Shown one piece after another: positions 1-13,439 of a stretch of DNA of 64,000 nt (position 1 is its first letter; every line of letters begins with the position of its first letter). The translations under genes and the position numbers were made by a program. Source of the stretch: Branchiostoma floridae (taxonomy: Eukaryota; Chordata; Leptocardii; Amphioxiformes; Branchiostomatidae). The notes beneath the pieces were generated by a model that searched no databases, had not been told where the DNA came from, and saw nothing but the letters and a program-made list of their open reading frames with translations. The DNA lies in NCBI RefSeq assembly GCF_000003815.2, contig NC_049994.1:15470409-15534408 (forward strand). The letters are read 5' to 3'.

Positions 1-1115
1 ATATATCCATCCTTACAGTGTACAAATAAATAAATACATGTACATTTTAGAATGCTTAAGTATTTGAAACTGTAGTATGAATGGCCATATTGATAGGGAG
101 AGAGCTGGTAAGGGTACTCAGTGTACCACTAGCACTGTGTTGTATGTACAACACTGCATCATGGTGTGATAGGAGTGGGTGCGGGTCAGAATTACTTGGG
201 GCTTCATATATCCATCCTTACAGTGTACAAATAAATAAATACATGTACATTTTAGAATGCTTAAGTATTGGAAACTGTAGTATGAATGGCCATGTTCATA
301 GGGTAGTGTACTACTGGCACTGTGTTGTATGTACAACACTGCATCGTGGTGTGATAGGAGTGGGTGCGGGTCAGCATTACTTGGGGCTTCATATATCCAT
401 CCTTAAAGTGTACAAATAGATAAATACATGTACTAGTACATTAAAGAATGTTTTAGTATTTGAAACTGTAGTATGAATGGCCATATTCATAGGGGGAGAG
501 CTGGTAAGGGTAGTGTACCACTAGCACTGTGTTGTATGTACAACACTGCATCATGGTGTGATAGGGAAGGGTGCTGGTCAGCATTAATTGAGGCTTCATA
601 TATCCATCCTTAAAGTGTACAAATAGATAAATACATGTACATTAAAGAATGTTTTAGTATTTGAAACTGTAGTATGAATGGCCTTGTTCATAGGGAGGGA
701 GCTGGTAAGGGTAGTGAACCACTAGCACTGTGTTGTACGTACAACACTGCATCATGGTGTGATAGGAGTGGGTGCGGGTCAGCATTAATTGAGGCTTCAT
801 ATATCCATACTTAAAGTGTACAAATAGATAAATACATGTACTAGTACATTAAAGAATGTTTTAGTATTTGAAACTGTAGTATGAATGGCCATATTCATAT
901 ATAGGGAGGGAGCTGGTAATTATAAGGGTAGTGTACTACTGGCACTGTGTTGTATGTACAACACTACTACCAGTACATGATAGGGATGGGTGCGGGTCAG
1001 CATTTCTTGGGAAAGGATTCCATAGTGTACAATTGCATGTACATAGTTAAATACACACATGTACATTTGAGAATGTGTAAGTACTTGAAACTGTAGTATG
1101 AATTGCCATATTGAC
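1..1115. repeat. ~205-bp tandem repeat, about 5.5 copies
   Basis: Direct repeats begin with 'atatatccatcc' at 1, 206, 391, 598 and 799, with a degenerate last copy from about 1,010. Spacing is 185-207 bp. Each unit carries 'gtgtacaaataaataaatac', 'gaaactgtagtatgaatgg' and a small palindrome 'gttgtatgtacaac'. Short open frames in this stretch arise from the repeat and differ between copies, so I call no gene. The array continues off the left edge or starts there. Confidence 0.9.
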
Positions 1116-1261
1116 ATGTCTATTTAGTACATATACTGTATACATGTGTAAGTATGTTAAAATCACTGTGTATATGGTTATAGAAGACTTTACAAAATTT
1201 CCTTTACTTTTATTTGTTGACTGACAATAAAGATTATCTGTCTAAAGTTATCTCTATCAAT

Positions 1262-1606
1262 GCTATTTCTTTTTGCTGATTGCTACATTTTTTTTAAAAT
1301 GATTCACGTCTGTAGTTGCTATTAGAAACCGTAGGTACGTAATCAGCAAAAAAATAGCAGTATCAAACTACAAACCGAACACTGATAGGTAGGTTTGTGT
1401 TACTTCGGAAGTCATCGGAGAAAGAAAACTATGCTGTATCTTTTTGATGATTTCTACATCTTTTGATGATTCACGTCTGTAGTGGCTATCAGAAAGCATA
1501 CACACGTAAACGTCAAGAAAATAGCAGTATCAAAATACCAACCAAGGGCTGATATGTAGGCACTGTTACTTCTGCAGTCATCTGAGAAAGGAAACTGATT
1601 GCTCCA
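1262..1606. repeat. Diverged two-copy tandem duplication
   Basis: Two ~170-bp direct copies (about 1,262-1,436 and 1,437-1,606) share 'gattcacgtctgtagt', 'aatagcagtatcaaa' and the ending 'cagtcatctgagaaag' (variant 'aagtcatcggagaaag'). No coding potential is seen. The stretch from 1,607 to about 2,900 holds nothing I can identify. Confidence 0.7.
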
Positions 1607-2929
1607 GTCATTTGTCACGATAGCCCTATTACATGTAACTTCACACATAGTAATGTGTACATTTGCACGTAGCTGGTAATTAGAGGGTTGTTGAAGAATA
1701 CTTTACTACCGGAAAGCTGCCCTAGATATATGTTGCACTACATCATGCATAGTCCTGTAAGGAAATTGTTACATGGGTGGGCAGGTCTTTTTCCGTGAGA
1801 GAGCTTCCAAAACTGAATTGAATGTTATTTGGCATCAGAATAAGTGGCATTGGCTTGTACATGTACATATGCACACAGATCCGTATATATCTAACCTTGA
1901 GACAGTCCTACAAGAATTGCACTAACGCCACACAGCTGCCAGTTTCAGTAGTGCAGGAAGAACAGTCTTGTTTGAAACTCATGTACATATTCTTATAAAA
2001 TGTTGTTTTGCAGATTTCATTCAACAGATATTGTTTATCCATTTAAACATTCAAATGTTAAGGCTCCAACACCTTATAAATCAGCAGCTTTGACGCAAAA
2101 ATTACATTGCCATTTACATGTAGATGATTGAGTCCCAGGACTGCAGAATGCATTGGAAAGCTTCCGATTGTACCATAATGTGTTATCGGCCTTTCTGAAT
2201 TTACCCTCCTTTGCCAGGATCCCCCCATGCAGACCCTCCTGAGGCTGACTCAAGTCCATGACCAACCAATGCCACCTACCAGCTAAGCCTGTATTACATG
2301 GGAGTCTGTGTGCCCCTTTTCTGTAAGGCTTAGGCAAAGCTGTTCATTTCACATAACGTCACCAATTCACCTTTATCCATGGGGTAACCTATATCCGTTG
2401 CTTAAAAAAAGGGATATCATTATCAAGCCAACGGACGGTGGATTGCCATTGCAATATCTTCAAAATATTGCAGCTATTTTCAAAATGTTGCAACATCCGT
2501 CTACTTGATATCCCTAGATTCTCTGTTTTTCAAATATAGGTTGATGATGGACGGCCACTCTCACGAGTATGGCAAGTCTACAGGTTTACAGTAAAAGTGA
2601 ACTAAGGTGAACTGATAAAGGTGAACTAAGGTTACATGCATTTTAGGGTGTGGTTCCTATCAGTCCAAACATCTGCTAAAAGTAATTTGTCCTTCAAGCT
2701 CCTTCAAGTATGAATTTGAAAACCTGCCAAGAAAGAATTCCTTAGATGTTCCCAGGCCTTCAGAAAGTTCTGGCAGGCAACAGTATGCCTGTGACCTGAC
2801 CCTGACCTTGACCTTACAGAAGGTGAAAGCTCCAACCTGCCAGTCTGTACCCTCCAAGGCACATATTTAACTTTGCCAAAACAGTTATGCTTGATGTTAT
2901 ATGCTTGTCTGTGTGTCTGTCGGTCTGTC

Positions 2930-2968
2930 GGTCTGTCTGCGTGTGTGTGTGTGTGTGTGTGTGTGTAT
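2930..2968. repeat. (GT)n microsatellite in a transposon-like remnant
   Basis: A 'gtctgtcggtctgtc' tract runs into an uninterrupted GT run. The sequence just after it ('gcataactcaagaagcc') resembles the edges of short non-autonomous DNA elements. The small open frames here are low-complexity artefacts. Confidence 0.8.
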
Positions 2969-3179
2969 CTGTCTGTCTGTTGGAGAACAGCATAACTCAA
3001 GAAGCCTTGAATGGATCCTGATGATATCTGTTAGGTGGTTAAGGGTCAGCAAAACGAAAGTCGAGTTGGATAGTGCAGCCCCACCCAGCAGCTTTCTAAA
3101 GTAACTGCAACAGAGCTTCCAGTTCTGATATCTCGTGTTCTTGACAGGCTGTGGTCGTAATTTTTTAGTGGTAAATAGT

Positions 3180-3365
3180 TCACGTTTTGTCCCGACAACA
3201 CTTAATGCTGAATTTGGAAGAACGCCCTACGCATTACGCTAAAATCAAAGAAAGCAAAATTTGGTCGCCTTGCTGCGAATTATCTAAATAAGACTACTTT
3301 CCCTGCAAATTACGCGAAACCAAGAAGGGTGCCTATGCCACACAGAAAAGAGCATGTAGACCCTC
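3180..3365. mobile_element. MITE-like element, 'GAGGGTCTRCATG' family (copy 1)
   Basis: Shares with 7,970-8,171 and 13,440-13,615 the string of 'ttacg/ttacgct' motifs, 'ttccctgcaaattacg' and the terminal 'gcatgtagaccctc'. The left end is not sharply defined here. From 3,366 to 4,020 there is only a diverged pair of short direct repeats around 'gcaagccagacccttag' (about 3,478 and 3,723). Confidence 0.5.
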
Positions 3366-4027
3366 TTGGATAAACCAACCAAGTCAGGCAATGAGATAAA
3401 GTGAAGTCTGTGCAATGTCTGGCTTCTTCTGCTATACTCTTGCCTTAACGTTTGTCCTTCAGCCTTCAGGACACTGAAGCAAGCCAGACCCTTAGCTTGT
3501 CTAGAACTTCTTCAGCTATGTAAGAAGCAAGTAGAATTAGAAAAGTCTCTTGGCTCCGAAGATTCAAACTCATGCTGAACCTGAGCCACTAGCTCAAAAA
3601 CCCACCGCCGCACTAACCACTATACCAAAAGGGTCAAACCCATTGGCATGGTCGGTTTGGCATTGCTTGAACACTGTTACAGCTATACTTGGGCCTTCAT
3701 GCTTGTCCTTCAGCACCCTGAGGCAAGCCAGACCCTTGACATCCCCACCCAAGATCAGCAATGTCAGGAAGTATGTGCCAGGTTTGTCAGTGATCTCCCC
3801 TGGCATTTTGGGAGGGTTAGAGCCTGGTTGACAACCTGTGGGGCTAGAGTTAGCTTCAGGACAACTAGGTCAAGACAACTGACTGATATTAAACATCGAA
3901 ACAAAGAGCTCTGGAAAAGACTCTGCATAGAACTTTTATAAATTAGAAGATCCACTGAATTGATAGGAAATGTTAGCCTAGATGCCTGTTTCCAGGCTTA
4001 TACAGGCCAGATCCTTGGCTATAGGGC

Positions 4028-4114
4028 CTAGCCTGGTATCCAGCCGTATTAAAGCTCCCTAGTCTCAGCCATATTATAGCTCGGGAGCTAAAATAGGGCT
4101 GGATACCAGGCTAG
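4028..4114. repeat. Short perfect hairpin (18-bp arms)
   Basis: The left arm ctagcctggtatccagcc (4,028-4,045) is the exact reverse complement of 4,097-4,114, separated by about 50 bp. It is probably a tiny MITE or the folded end of a DNA element. From 4,115 to about 7,960 I see no gene, only the microsatellite at 5,018. Confidence 0.8.
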
Positions 4115-5017
4115 CAGGGCCAACATATCCCAAAGAAACAGCCTGTCCCCCAGGTCTAAGTCGGGATGACCTGTGGTAAACTTTCCTTGGGGGAACGTTG
4201 ACCCCGGAGCCTAGGAGCTGACCTGTGTAGCCTGGCATCCATGCTAAAGATTTGAGGATATTTCTTATATATTCAAATGCAACCCTGAACTACCATCTGG
4301 CCCATTTCTCTCCAACTGACACATGCTCACATGTAGAGCAGAACGATTCTACCCACATGTTTATTTTCAATGCCAGTTTGTTTCCTGTCCTCTATTTTGA
4401 AACCAGGGTTGTGTCAGAAGTTTGAGCAAACTCACAGTTACTGTCAAGGAAAGAGTAATGAAGAGCTGAAACTAAATGCTTAGGGTGAATCCACGAAGTA
4501 ACCATCTAACGGCCCAATCATATGCTGACTCCAACCTTATGCGTCAGCATTAATAGGGCCCTAATAACTGTAATAGAAGGAGGTAAGTACTTTTATACAC
4601 CAACATAAAATTCCTAATATCACTTGTATGGCAAGGCAGTCAAAACAGACATATAACTTCAGAACAACTTATGAGAAACTTGTACATGAAATGCAAAATG
4701 ATTCAGGACTAACACTCCCAAATTTGGGTTTTGTTGCTGTTTTCTTCTTGAGCTAGCCTTTAATCTTAGATCCTGTTTCTGAAGAAATATTCTCCAAGTC
4801 CAAGCTTTCACCTGTCAGGTGGTAGAGTTGCCACAAAACTTGAGTAGTGACAACAACCACTTGATGTCATGGAGCTGGCCACTTCATCCGTCCTTCAAGA
4901 CTCAAAATTCAACAAATACCCAGCTAGGATCCATATAGCTCAACCTCACAGCTGATCACAACAAAAATTCAACTGTTTATGGCTTTGACTCAAGAGAGTG
5001 ACATATTTTTTTGGCTT

Positions 5018-5019
5018 GC

Positions 5020-5053
<34 letters not shown>

Positions 5054-5190
5054 ACCTTTGTATACCTGTGTGTTTTGTGTGTTTGTGTCTATATGGCGCA
5101 GTGTATGTCTGTGTGTGTGTATGTCTGTGTGTATGTGTGTCCGTGTGTGTTTTGTGTGTGTGTCGTCTGTCTGTGTGTCTGTCTATCAAT
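5018..5190. repeat. (GT)n and degenerate GT-rich microsatellite
   Basis: A pure GT run is followed by 'gtgtgtatgtctgtgtg'-type degenerate repeats. Open frames of Cys-Val repeats in all three plus frames are a consequence of the GT tract and are not genes. Confidence 0.9.
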
Positions 5191-7969
5191 TCAGCTTACT
5201 TTGTTCAATTGTATTGTGATATGTATCACTTGAGTTTTGGCCAGCCTGAAAGAACTTACAGGGCAAAAAGATAAACCCTACCTATTGACCCTAATTTTTT
5301 TCAGGGCTGAAACAGGTCAACAATTTTTGGCCTAATGATTCAGGCAGAAAACATAACCATCTTCCATCCCAGCATCTGCTTGGAGGTTAATTTTGGTACA
5401 CAGGAACAATGCCCCAGGTCGGGAAGGTGTAATAAACGATGCTTTCATCCCAACAAATTATTCATGAGTGTGTATTGATCGATGTCTTTCTCATGTGGGA
5501 ATGACCCAGTTCCTAAAACCACAGACAATTACTGACACAATAGCTGCCCCTCCCCACTGTTACAGCTACAAATGGACCTATTGTCAGCCAGGTATATCAG
5601 TGGCAGCCCAGGGGAATAGCTAGGCAAATTTGACCACAATGTAAACATTCAGGAGTTAGTGCACTAAATAGTATTTATGCAGATACAGATGTAGGACTTG
5701 AAATAATATTTTGTTTCTGCTGTCTCATTTCATATGCATTGATTCTTATTTCCGAGCCACTTTATACTACTAGTATATAGCTACTACAATATTCTTCCAA
5801 CAGTGACAGTTTTTAAAGGCATAGATACATACCTCCAAATTTTTTATGTCTCACTATATATTTTATATCTTTGTCTGCAATCTCACAATTTTTGCTTTTT
5901 GTAACCTTCTTCGTTGCAGGTACATTTTTCGAATCCTGAATATTGAGCATTGGTCTCCTGTTTTTTTCAACCGATGAGTGTATACATAATATGACTCAGT
6001 TACACAGAAAATATTGTTTCTGATAATTACAAAAGTTGCCTGAAACCTTTCACAAGAAAATACACACTTTGCATCATGAAAAACACTGAAATTCCTGACT
6101 GAATACACAACAGAAAGAATGGCAAATCAAATTCTAGCACCCAATATTCTCAGTGGGATATACAGCGATAACAAGTGTCTGTTTTGAGCCCCTCATTATC
6201 AATCTACTAGAGAAGATAACATTTAAATTACTAATGATAATCCTGTTTTAGAAATGGGCACACTAATTGCCAATTTCTCTTTAGCACATTGCACTCTAAT
6301 TGAAGTTCTAAAAATGCATGATACTACGTTGGAACAAGCCTTTTAGATAAATGAGAAGAGAGCTATAAAAAGGCAAAATTATCATATTCCGTTTATCATT
6401 ACTTGCATTTTCCATCTACAACATGTGTAGGAATATAATAATTGCTTTCTAACAAAGTTGAACTTTTGGTCAGCCCAGTCCTTGGCCCAGTGGGGTACTA
6501 GAGTATAAGACAAATTTATTTTTTTTCTACTAAATTGATTTCTTTGTAGTATAATTTCGTTGCAGTCTGGTTTTGGGGATAAACTAACTGGCATTAGGTG
6601 TAAACCTGGTGTAAAATGCTGTAGACTCTCATTATAGTTCATAAAGGGATCAACTACATGCTTTATACAAAATGCTTTAGGTTTGTTTATCAAAGACATT
6701 CTGGGGTAACACTTATTAAGTTTGAGAACAACATCGACATGCAAGTGAGAACAATCAATTGTTACACCTCAGGTATTCTAGACAATAACAAAAGCACAGC
6801 AATTGAATAAATTGAATACAAACACACACACACACAAAGAAACAGATAGCTTAGCATGTATTGCACAAGTAAAGTCAAAGCCCCCTTTACAAATCAAGAA
6901 TTTAGCTCCAAATGGGCATTTTCGGCCGAAATATTATCATGCAGTGTTCTGACGATTTTTAGTTGCTCGGCCGGCATTCATTTTTCCCAAAACTCAGAAG
7001 TTGATCCAAATATTTGCTTTTTACTGGGCTAGTCGAGATTCTCACTTCGTCCATGTCCGAGAGATGCTACCATATATAATCATTAGTGTTGGATGTACGT
7101 CGCCCGAGCCCTGCGCAATTTGTAAAGGGAGCAAATTTTCAGTGAAAAATACAGCCAACGCTTGAGCGATGTTGAAATTCGGCGAGCTCTGACCAATCCA
7201 CAAATTTGGCCGGTGTTCGCATGAATTGAAAAGCCGGCTTAAAGACACAGGAAAGAGTGTCTGTTCCACCCGTTTGATCCCTAATACCACCAATTGAAGA
7301 TAGCGACATGACTCAGTAAGCAATTGCCCTGGGGTTGGTTGACTTCAGGTCACCTGGATTTCAACTGTTTTGTAATGGATCACTCAAGTCCTGGATTCAA
7401 GCCAAAAGCAATTTCTACCCCTCTAGGCATTCCTTATCTTTCTGTTAACCTTCTACATTTGTAAATGACAAAAGATAATGAGGCCTTTAGCTATGATCAG
7501 CCTTGACAGTTAATCTCCAGGCAGATTTACCAATGGTATAAGATAGTACATGTATCAAAGCTTCTGGTAGCTTTTGATTCTATCTTATGCTACCGTAGGA
7601 TCTGCTTGGAGCATGGGTAGTCTGTACTACTAAAGGCCCTATCACAATGATGTCATGGTGACACAGTGGTGGGCAAAGACGAAAGAGCAGGTGGCAGACA
7701 AAATCTATCAGATTCTGTTTATTAGTAATATGATCTGGTAATTCAAATAATACATGGTAATCTAATCTTTTTTCAGTCATTTTGCTTACCAGCTGTCGAA
7801 TATCTTGGATGTAAACAAAAGCATTGATCACTCATAGCAGTACCGTTGCATTTCTGGAGATTGTCTTGATACAATGTACTTTCATTTTCTAGCAATTCAT
7901 CAATATCATCATCCACTGTATACCTATCAATATGACCTAACATTAGTGTAATTATCGCTTTTCACTCAG

Positions 7970-8171
7970 GAGGGTTTGCATGGGGGGTCCTGACAACAAT
8001 TTACGCTAAATTCGGGACGGCTGACAATGCTTTACGTCGAATTTACGAAGGCTACCAACGCTTTACGTTTCATCCCACTACAAATTACTTAAAATAAAAT
8101 AGCTTCCCTATGAATTACGGGGTATAAAAAAGGACTGCCTACACCTTACGAAAAAGAGCATGCAGACCCTC
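7970..8171. mobile_element. MITE-like element, 'GAGGGTCTGCATG' family (copy 2)
   Basis: Terminal inverted repeats are GAGGGTTTGCATG at the left and CATGCAGACCCTC at the right. A direct repeat ACTCAG lies immediately outside both ends (7,964-7,969 and 8,172-8,177) and may be the target-site duplication. Internal motifs match 3,180-3,365 and 13,440-13,615. No transposase frame is present. Confidence 0.75.
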
Positions 8172-8476
8172 ACTCAGTACAAGTAAAACCAGCACAAAGA
8201 CTGAAAGAGGGTTTCTAGGTACACACAGGAAGTTGAATAAAGCAGTCTTTCAAGTTGTTCTGAGAACACGTGCTGCATGTTTTTGTGAGCATATTCTCAA
8301 GACATGTGGTAAGATCTTTGATCATCCAAGATAACTTATCTTCAGAGATCTTAAGCACCTGTTGATGTCTTCCTACCAACTTGGTGAATCTAAATAAACA
8401 ACGATAAACAAAGTCGTCAGTGTTGGATTCCAGTGAAAACTGTTTTTCTAACTTCAAACAACTCTCCCCACACACG

Positions 8477-8697
8477 TACTACTCCAAGCAGAGGTTAGGA
8501 TCCAGCTCGGTTTTGATTTTTCTTACGTCTTTTTAGGCTTCCTTTTTTTCAATTTTCAAGTTTCCTTTTTGCCCGTTTGGCCAACAAACAAAAAGACAAA
8601 GCTGCAAGATAGAAAACCTGATAAAAATGTTTAAACAGACATTAAACTTTTAAAAAAAACAGCCAAAACCTAACCTCTGCTTTAAATTAAGAGTAGT
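8477..8697. mobile_element. MITE family 'CTCCAAGCAGAGGTTAGG' (copy 1)
   Basis: The left end 'actccaagcagaggttagg' and right end 'cctaacctctgc...gagtag' form inverted termini. An internal 'tttttaggctt' near the left end and 'ctgataaaaat' near the right end are shared with 9,915-10,080 and 60,701-60,913. It is non-coding and non-autonomous. Confidence 0.75.
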
Positions 8698-9306
8698 TCC
8701 AGGCTTATTCTTCACCCCACCCTATTTTGCATGTTCTTCCCTGTCTGATCTAACTAACCCCAAGTCCACATGTGGCTTCAGTATGTGATCTGTTGTCTCT
8801 ACACACAAGGCAGGGTCTTCCAAAGGTTGTGTACACATGTTTCCCTTACCCCAATTTTACATATCTTTTCTAACATACTTTAAAACATTAAAAAAATACA
8901 TACTTTGAATTGAACCTCCTTGCTTTAACAGATCTTAACTGAGGTTTAAGGTTAGATTTTAAGGTTTGCTACTCAATAAATTAGACATAACATGATACTT
9001 ATTATATAACTTACAAGGTTCAGAATCTAACTTGAGACTGGGAGGTTAAAATTCTTGAAACTTCATAGGACAGCTTAAGAGTGCGCAAAAAATCTATCCC
9101 TATTCATCTACAATGATCCTCCTAAGACGATTTCAACAAGACTCTTTTGTTGGAATACAAGACGTGGACAGTGAAAAATCATCTTCCATGACTTGCCCTG
9201 CTTACACAAACCCTGTGACTTCAACTGTAAAACAAGCCACAACAGGAGATCCCCTGACTACACCAAATATGCCTGGAATGTGAGAAGAGTAGGCTCACAA
9301 CACAGA

Positions 9307-9654
9307 CAGGGCTTGAAATACTTTTTTCTGCATACCTGCACTGGTGCAGGTAACATTGAGAATTACCTACACCAGACAAATTTTACCTGAACCACTCTGA
9401 GTTTAGGAAGCATAAATCATACTAAAATTGTACAGAAACCATTGCTATTTTTTTCTTATATACTTAATAGGTGGTAACAGTCAATGCAGCTAATAACAAT
9501 TCACATATGCCTACATCATAGGACATTTATATACAAAACCCTGTACATGGACCAGTGCAGGTTAGGTGCAGGTAGACACCAGAAATACCTGCACAGCTCT
9601 GATTTTACCTGCACTAACCTGCATACTACTAACCAGGTGGTATTTCGAGCCCTG
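9307..9654. mobile_element. hAT-like MITE, TIR CAGGGCTYGAAATAC (copy 1)
   Basis: It begins cagggcttgaaatac and ends gtatttcgagccctg (inverted). The interior is rich in 'cctgcac' / 'gtgcagg' motifs. A second copy in the same orientation lies at 63,369-63,705 with closely matching sequence. A CAGGG start is typical of hAT-superfamily termini; assignment to hAT is an inference. Similar sequence ('gtgagaagagtaggctcacaac') lies on both outer sides, so the host site was itself duplicated. Confidence 0.8.
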
Positions 9655-9914
9655 GCCAGGAATGTGAAAAGAGTAGTCTCACAACACTAAGCACCTCTGT
9701 AAGATTATACAGGTACAAACACTGGCTTTCCTGACCTATTACTTATGTCCTACCACAAATATTTGACCTTACCAAATCTTGTTTCCGAAAACTTGGATGT
9801 ACCATTATAAAAGTCAGAAAAAACACAATTTTTTTAATAACAAACTATCTGCTCTAATTTCTGTGAACTCATACCTAATATGACAGAAAAAACACTGAGA
9901 GACACTGTCTATCA

Positions 9915-10080
9915 TACACTCCAAGCAGAGGTTAGGCTCCGGTTGTTTTCTGACGTTTTTTTAGGCGTTTCATTGGGCTTTCTATTTTGTAGCATTTTCT
10001 GTATGTCTCGCGGCCTACATATAGAAAATGCTACAACATACAAAGCTTGATAAAAAAGCCTGACCTCTGCTTGGAGAGTA
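9915..10080. mobile_element. MITE family 'CTCCAAGCAGAGGTTAGG' (copy 2)
   Basis: This is the best-preserved copy. The left TIR cactccaagcagaggttagg pairs with the right end cctgacctctgcttggagag. The two arms also pair internally ('tagcattttct' with 'agaaaatgcta'), so the 166 bp can fold into one long hairpin. No coding capacity. Confidence 0.85.
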
Positions 10081-10593
10081 TGTCTACCACACTGCAGTAT
10101 GAATACACTGTCTCTTCCTTTTTCAAAATAACGTGTACTAGTAGTAGTACAAGTCATGTCAAGTAGCTGTGTAATGCTTGAGCGATTAGGAACAAATAAA
10201 TATTGTGATACCGACCTGACAGGGAAATGCAAACAACAGACCCATTGACACACTTGACACACATTTCCTTACAAGATGTTAACCTCATAAGTTAAAACCA
10301 TCCACAACAACCGTCACACCCCTCGAACATGTTTCCTTCAAGAAACTATGTATCGAGACCGAACACCTAAAAGTTATCGTACCTTACCCTACCTAGTTCC
10401 ATCTAAAACTTATCTATTCTATCATATGATACGAGAAAATCAACTCTACTACAAAGAGAGCTGATTTGCAGCACATTAGTACTTGTTTCTCCCATCTCCA
10501 TGAGATCTATTCACTCAATTATGACTGATTCTGATAAATGTTTCAGCAATGATGCTATAACAGAATGGCAATATGCACAAAATGAAAAGATTC

Positions 10594-10935
10594 CAGGGCC
10601 CAAAATACTTTTTTCAGCCAGGTTGTCCAAGTGGCAACCTGAGTCAAAAGCCAGGTTGCGTCATCAACAATTCAGGTTGCCCCACTTTCAAATTGTTACT
10701 TTCTTCAAATCAGCTACTTATCCATTATCTTTTCTTCCAGTTATATGTAACTATGTAATATGTTTTATGTTATCAAAAAATAAATACAAAAGCTTTTACA
10801 TGTAGGTGGGGAAAAAGCAGTGTTTCAACAGCAAAATTTCAGGTTGCTCAGTGTGCAACCTGGGTTTAAAATTAAGTTGCGCAAAGCAAAATGTGGTTGC
10901 ATTTTCAAGTGGGCAAGTGGGTATTTCGAGCCCTG
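10594..10935. mobile_element. hAT-like MITE with the CAGGG...CCCTG termini (different interior)
   Basis: The left end cagggcccaaaatac and right end gtatttcgagccctg match the termini of 9,307-9,654, but the interior is unrelated, with 'ccaggttg' / 'caacctg' motifs. A short 'gattc' is repeated on both flanks. An isolated left end, 'cagggctcaaaatac', recurs at 11,106. Confidence 0.7.
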
Positions 10936-12068
10936 GATTCCAAAGCTGAGGTTGTGAGGCATATATTCCTCTGTTGTTTGCTGGTATGGCATCAATCTTG
11001 TCCTGATAAGGTTATCTTGGTACAGAGAGATAAAAGGTGTTTGGATATGAAGGCAATGTGATTGGAATCTGTACAAATGGCGCCGGCAATTATCCATATT
11101 ATGTACAGGGCTCAAAATACTGGGTGCATAATCTGTACTAATACTTTCGTCCATCTAAATTTGAGACTGTGCACTGGTGCTTTATAGTGGATGCGTGTAG
11201 AAAGTTGTTTCGGACTCCACATGTACTATGGTACACTTTTATACAACTTATACTGTTGACATTTAAGTATAAGAAAATATATCATAACCTTTATTGTATC
11301 CCTTTTTCAAATTTAGACGACAGGTAATAGAATTTGATTGTTTTTTATTCATTACAATTCAAAGGTTGAAACTACCTGTATTTGTTTTCAGTCAGTCAAT
11401 CAGTCAAACTCAAAGCCTTGTTTTACTGACATTCTACTTGACTTTGATTGTTGCACCCATTTTTTCTGCACACCAAAATTTTCCGTGTCAGTGTACTTAT
11501 TCCTAAAATGAATTTTTAGCCCTGATGATATAACTACTCCCCCCCCCCCCCACACACACACAGTCACAGGGGAACATAGTTAGCCTTATTAGGACAATGT
11601 TTATCAAATATTCAAGGCTTCTGGATCCCGACCAACTCAAAATTAGGTTATCCTGCACACCAGGGTGAAAACTGGGACCGAGCTATAAAAAGGTGCCTCT
11701 TCTAATGGTCCAGTTCCTTCGGTTGAGTCTATAGAACATTCTATGTCAACGAAGGTCAAGCTCAGTGTGTCTTCTGTAGACAGAAACTTGACACCATAAC
11801 TTCCAGGCATCCCCTTAATACTATAACAGTCCACAGAGAAATATGTCGTAGAAATAGAAATTACAAAGACGGATTGAAATGAATATTAGCAATTCAACAA
11901 CATACTTCAGCAAAACATTGAATATTCAGACATTCCTTTAATGAATATTCAAACTTTCTATTCATGAATGTTCAACAGGTTGCTATTTTTTCTATATTGC
12001 ATGTATAATCCAACAATGGGCTTAAATTGTGCAAGAAATATTCTAAGAACTAGAGTTCGGCGACCTCA

Positions 12069-13131
12069 TACCTCCATGAAAATTTAGAGCTTTTGTAAAT
12101 TTCATGCAATTGACTAATACATTAGCATAATTTATGCATGGTGTTGTTCATCATTGACAAACGTACACATGTCACAATTATAAAATTCCCATTATTAATC
12201 ATAAAGCGGTTTTGCAATTTTTACATAAATTATGCAAATAAGTTCCACATTACCATATTTGGTATCTGCTTATATTCCACCTATCATAATTAACATGTGT
12301 TACATTTTTTGAAGTCCAGTTATTGAAAACAATGGAATTATACGATTTCCTCATTAAGTATGCAAATTAACTCCTCATTTGCATAACATGTATATCATTA
12401 TGAACATCTTTGCCTAAGGTACCCGCATGCCTAATATGATGCCAATCCGTGAATCCTTTCTGCAGTTATCCTCTTTGGAATATCTTGACAAAAACGCCCC
12501 TGCAGTTCTCAAATTAAATGTTAGGGGGCTGAAACTTGCCCCACTTTGTCATGACACTGAAAGCTATTTACCAGCCAAATGTCAAGACCATATCACGTCC
12601 AAGACAAGAGATACATAGAAAAAACTGCTATGATTGTATGTTGTCATTAATTATGCAAATTTGCTCCTATTTTGCATAATTAGTATTTTATCTTGTACAA
12701 CATTGTCTAAGGTACCTACATACCAAAAATCATGAAAATCCGTTGTTCCCTTCTTGAGTTATCCTCTTCAGAAGTTTTTGACAAAAATGCCCCTGCTATC
12801 CCAAAACTAAACGCTAGGGGGTCCAAACTTATGTCATTTCGTCCTGAGGACAAGAGCTATCTAATACTCAAAAATCGTGACCATAGCATGTTCAGAACAC
12901 CAAGATAGCAAAACCGGAAGTTGCGCTGCAGTACCAAGGGAAGCCGCTAGGGGGCCCAAAATCTAATCATTTCCAGCTTTCATCACACCCTACCAACATA
13001 CCAAGTATGAAACCAATCCACCCAACCGTTCTTGAGTTATTTTGTTTACACACACACACACACACACAAACACACAGACAGACACACAAACGCGGGGTAA
13101 AATATAACCTCCATGACATTTCATGGAGGTA
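12069..13131. mobile_element. Non-autonomous DNA element with TACCTCCATGA termini (~1.06 kb)
   Basis: It begins tacctccatga and ends tcatggaggta. The interior repeats 'ggtacc.gcat.cc' and 'ttatgcaaattnnctcct' motifs and ends in a (CA)n tract at 13,047-13,070. No transposase frame is visible. Sequence from 11,160 to 12,068 has no gene; a poly-C/CA run sits at 11,540-11,562. Confidence 0.65.
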
Positions 13132-13439
13132 ACTAGGCCAGAAGCAGAAATTATTTCAATACTGCAGCCATATTTATAAAAACAAAATAACCAGAATATA
13201 GGGTTAAGAAATCCTGACTGTATGCAGGCTTCCATCACTGCACAGGCAATGTTACTAGTGGTAGAAGTCTGCACAATATGATGCAAATCCTCTTCTACTA
13301 GTTCTAGCCACAGATTCACAACACTACTCAGAGTACACACAATCCCTAGAATCCTACACGCCTTAGCAGATAGCAGAGAACCTTCCTGATCTTCCCAAAT
13401 GCTTGAGGTCTGCATGGAGGTCTGATACCATTATTATAC

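Noticed and set aside
4979-5274. Three overlapping plus-strand frames rich in Cys-Val
   Set aside because: They are translations of the GT microsatellite in each frame.
13047-13112. CA-rich coding frame on the minus strand
   Set aside because: It is a microsatellite at the end of a DNA element; low-complexity artefact.
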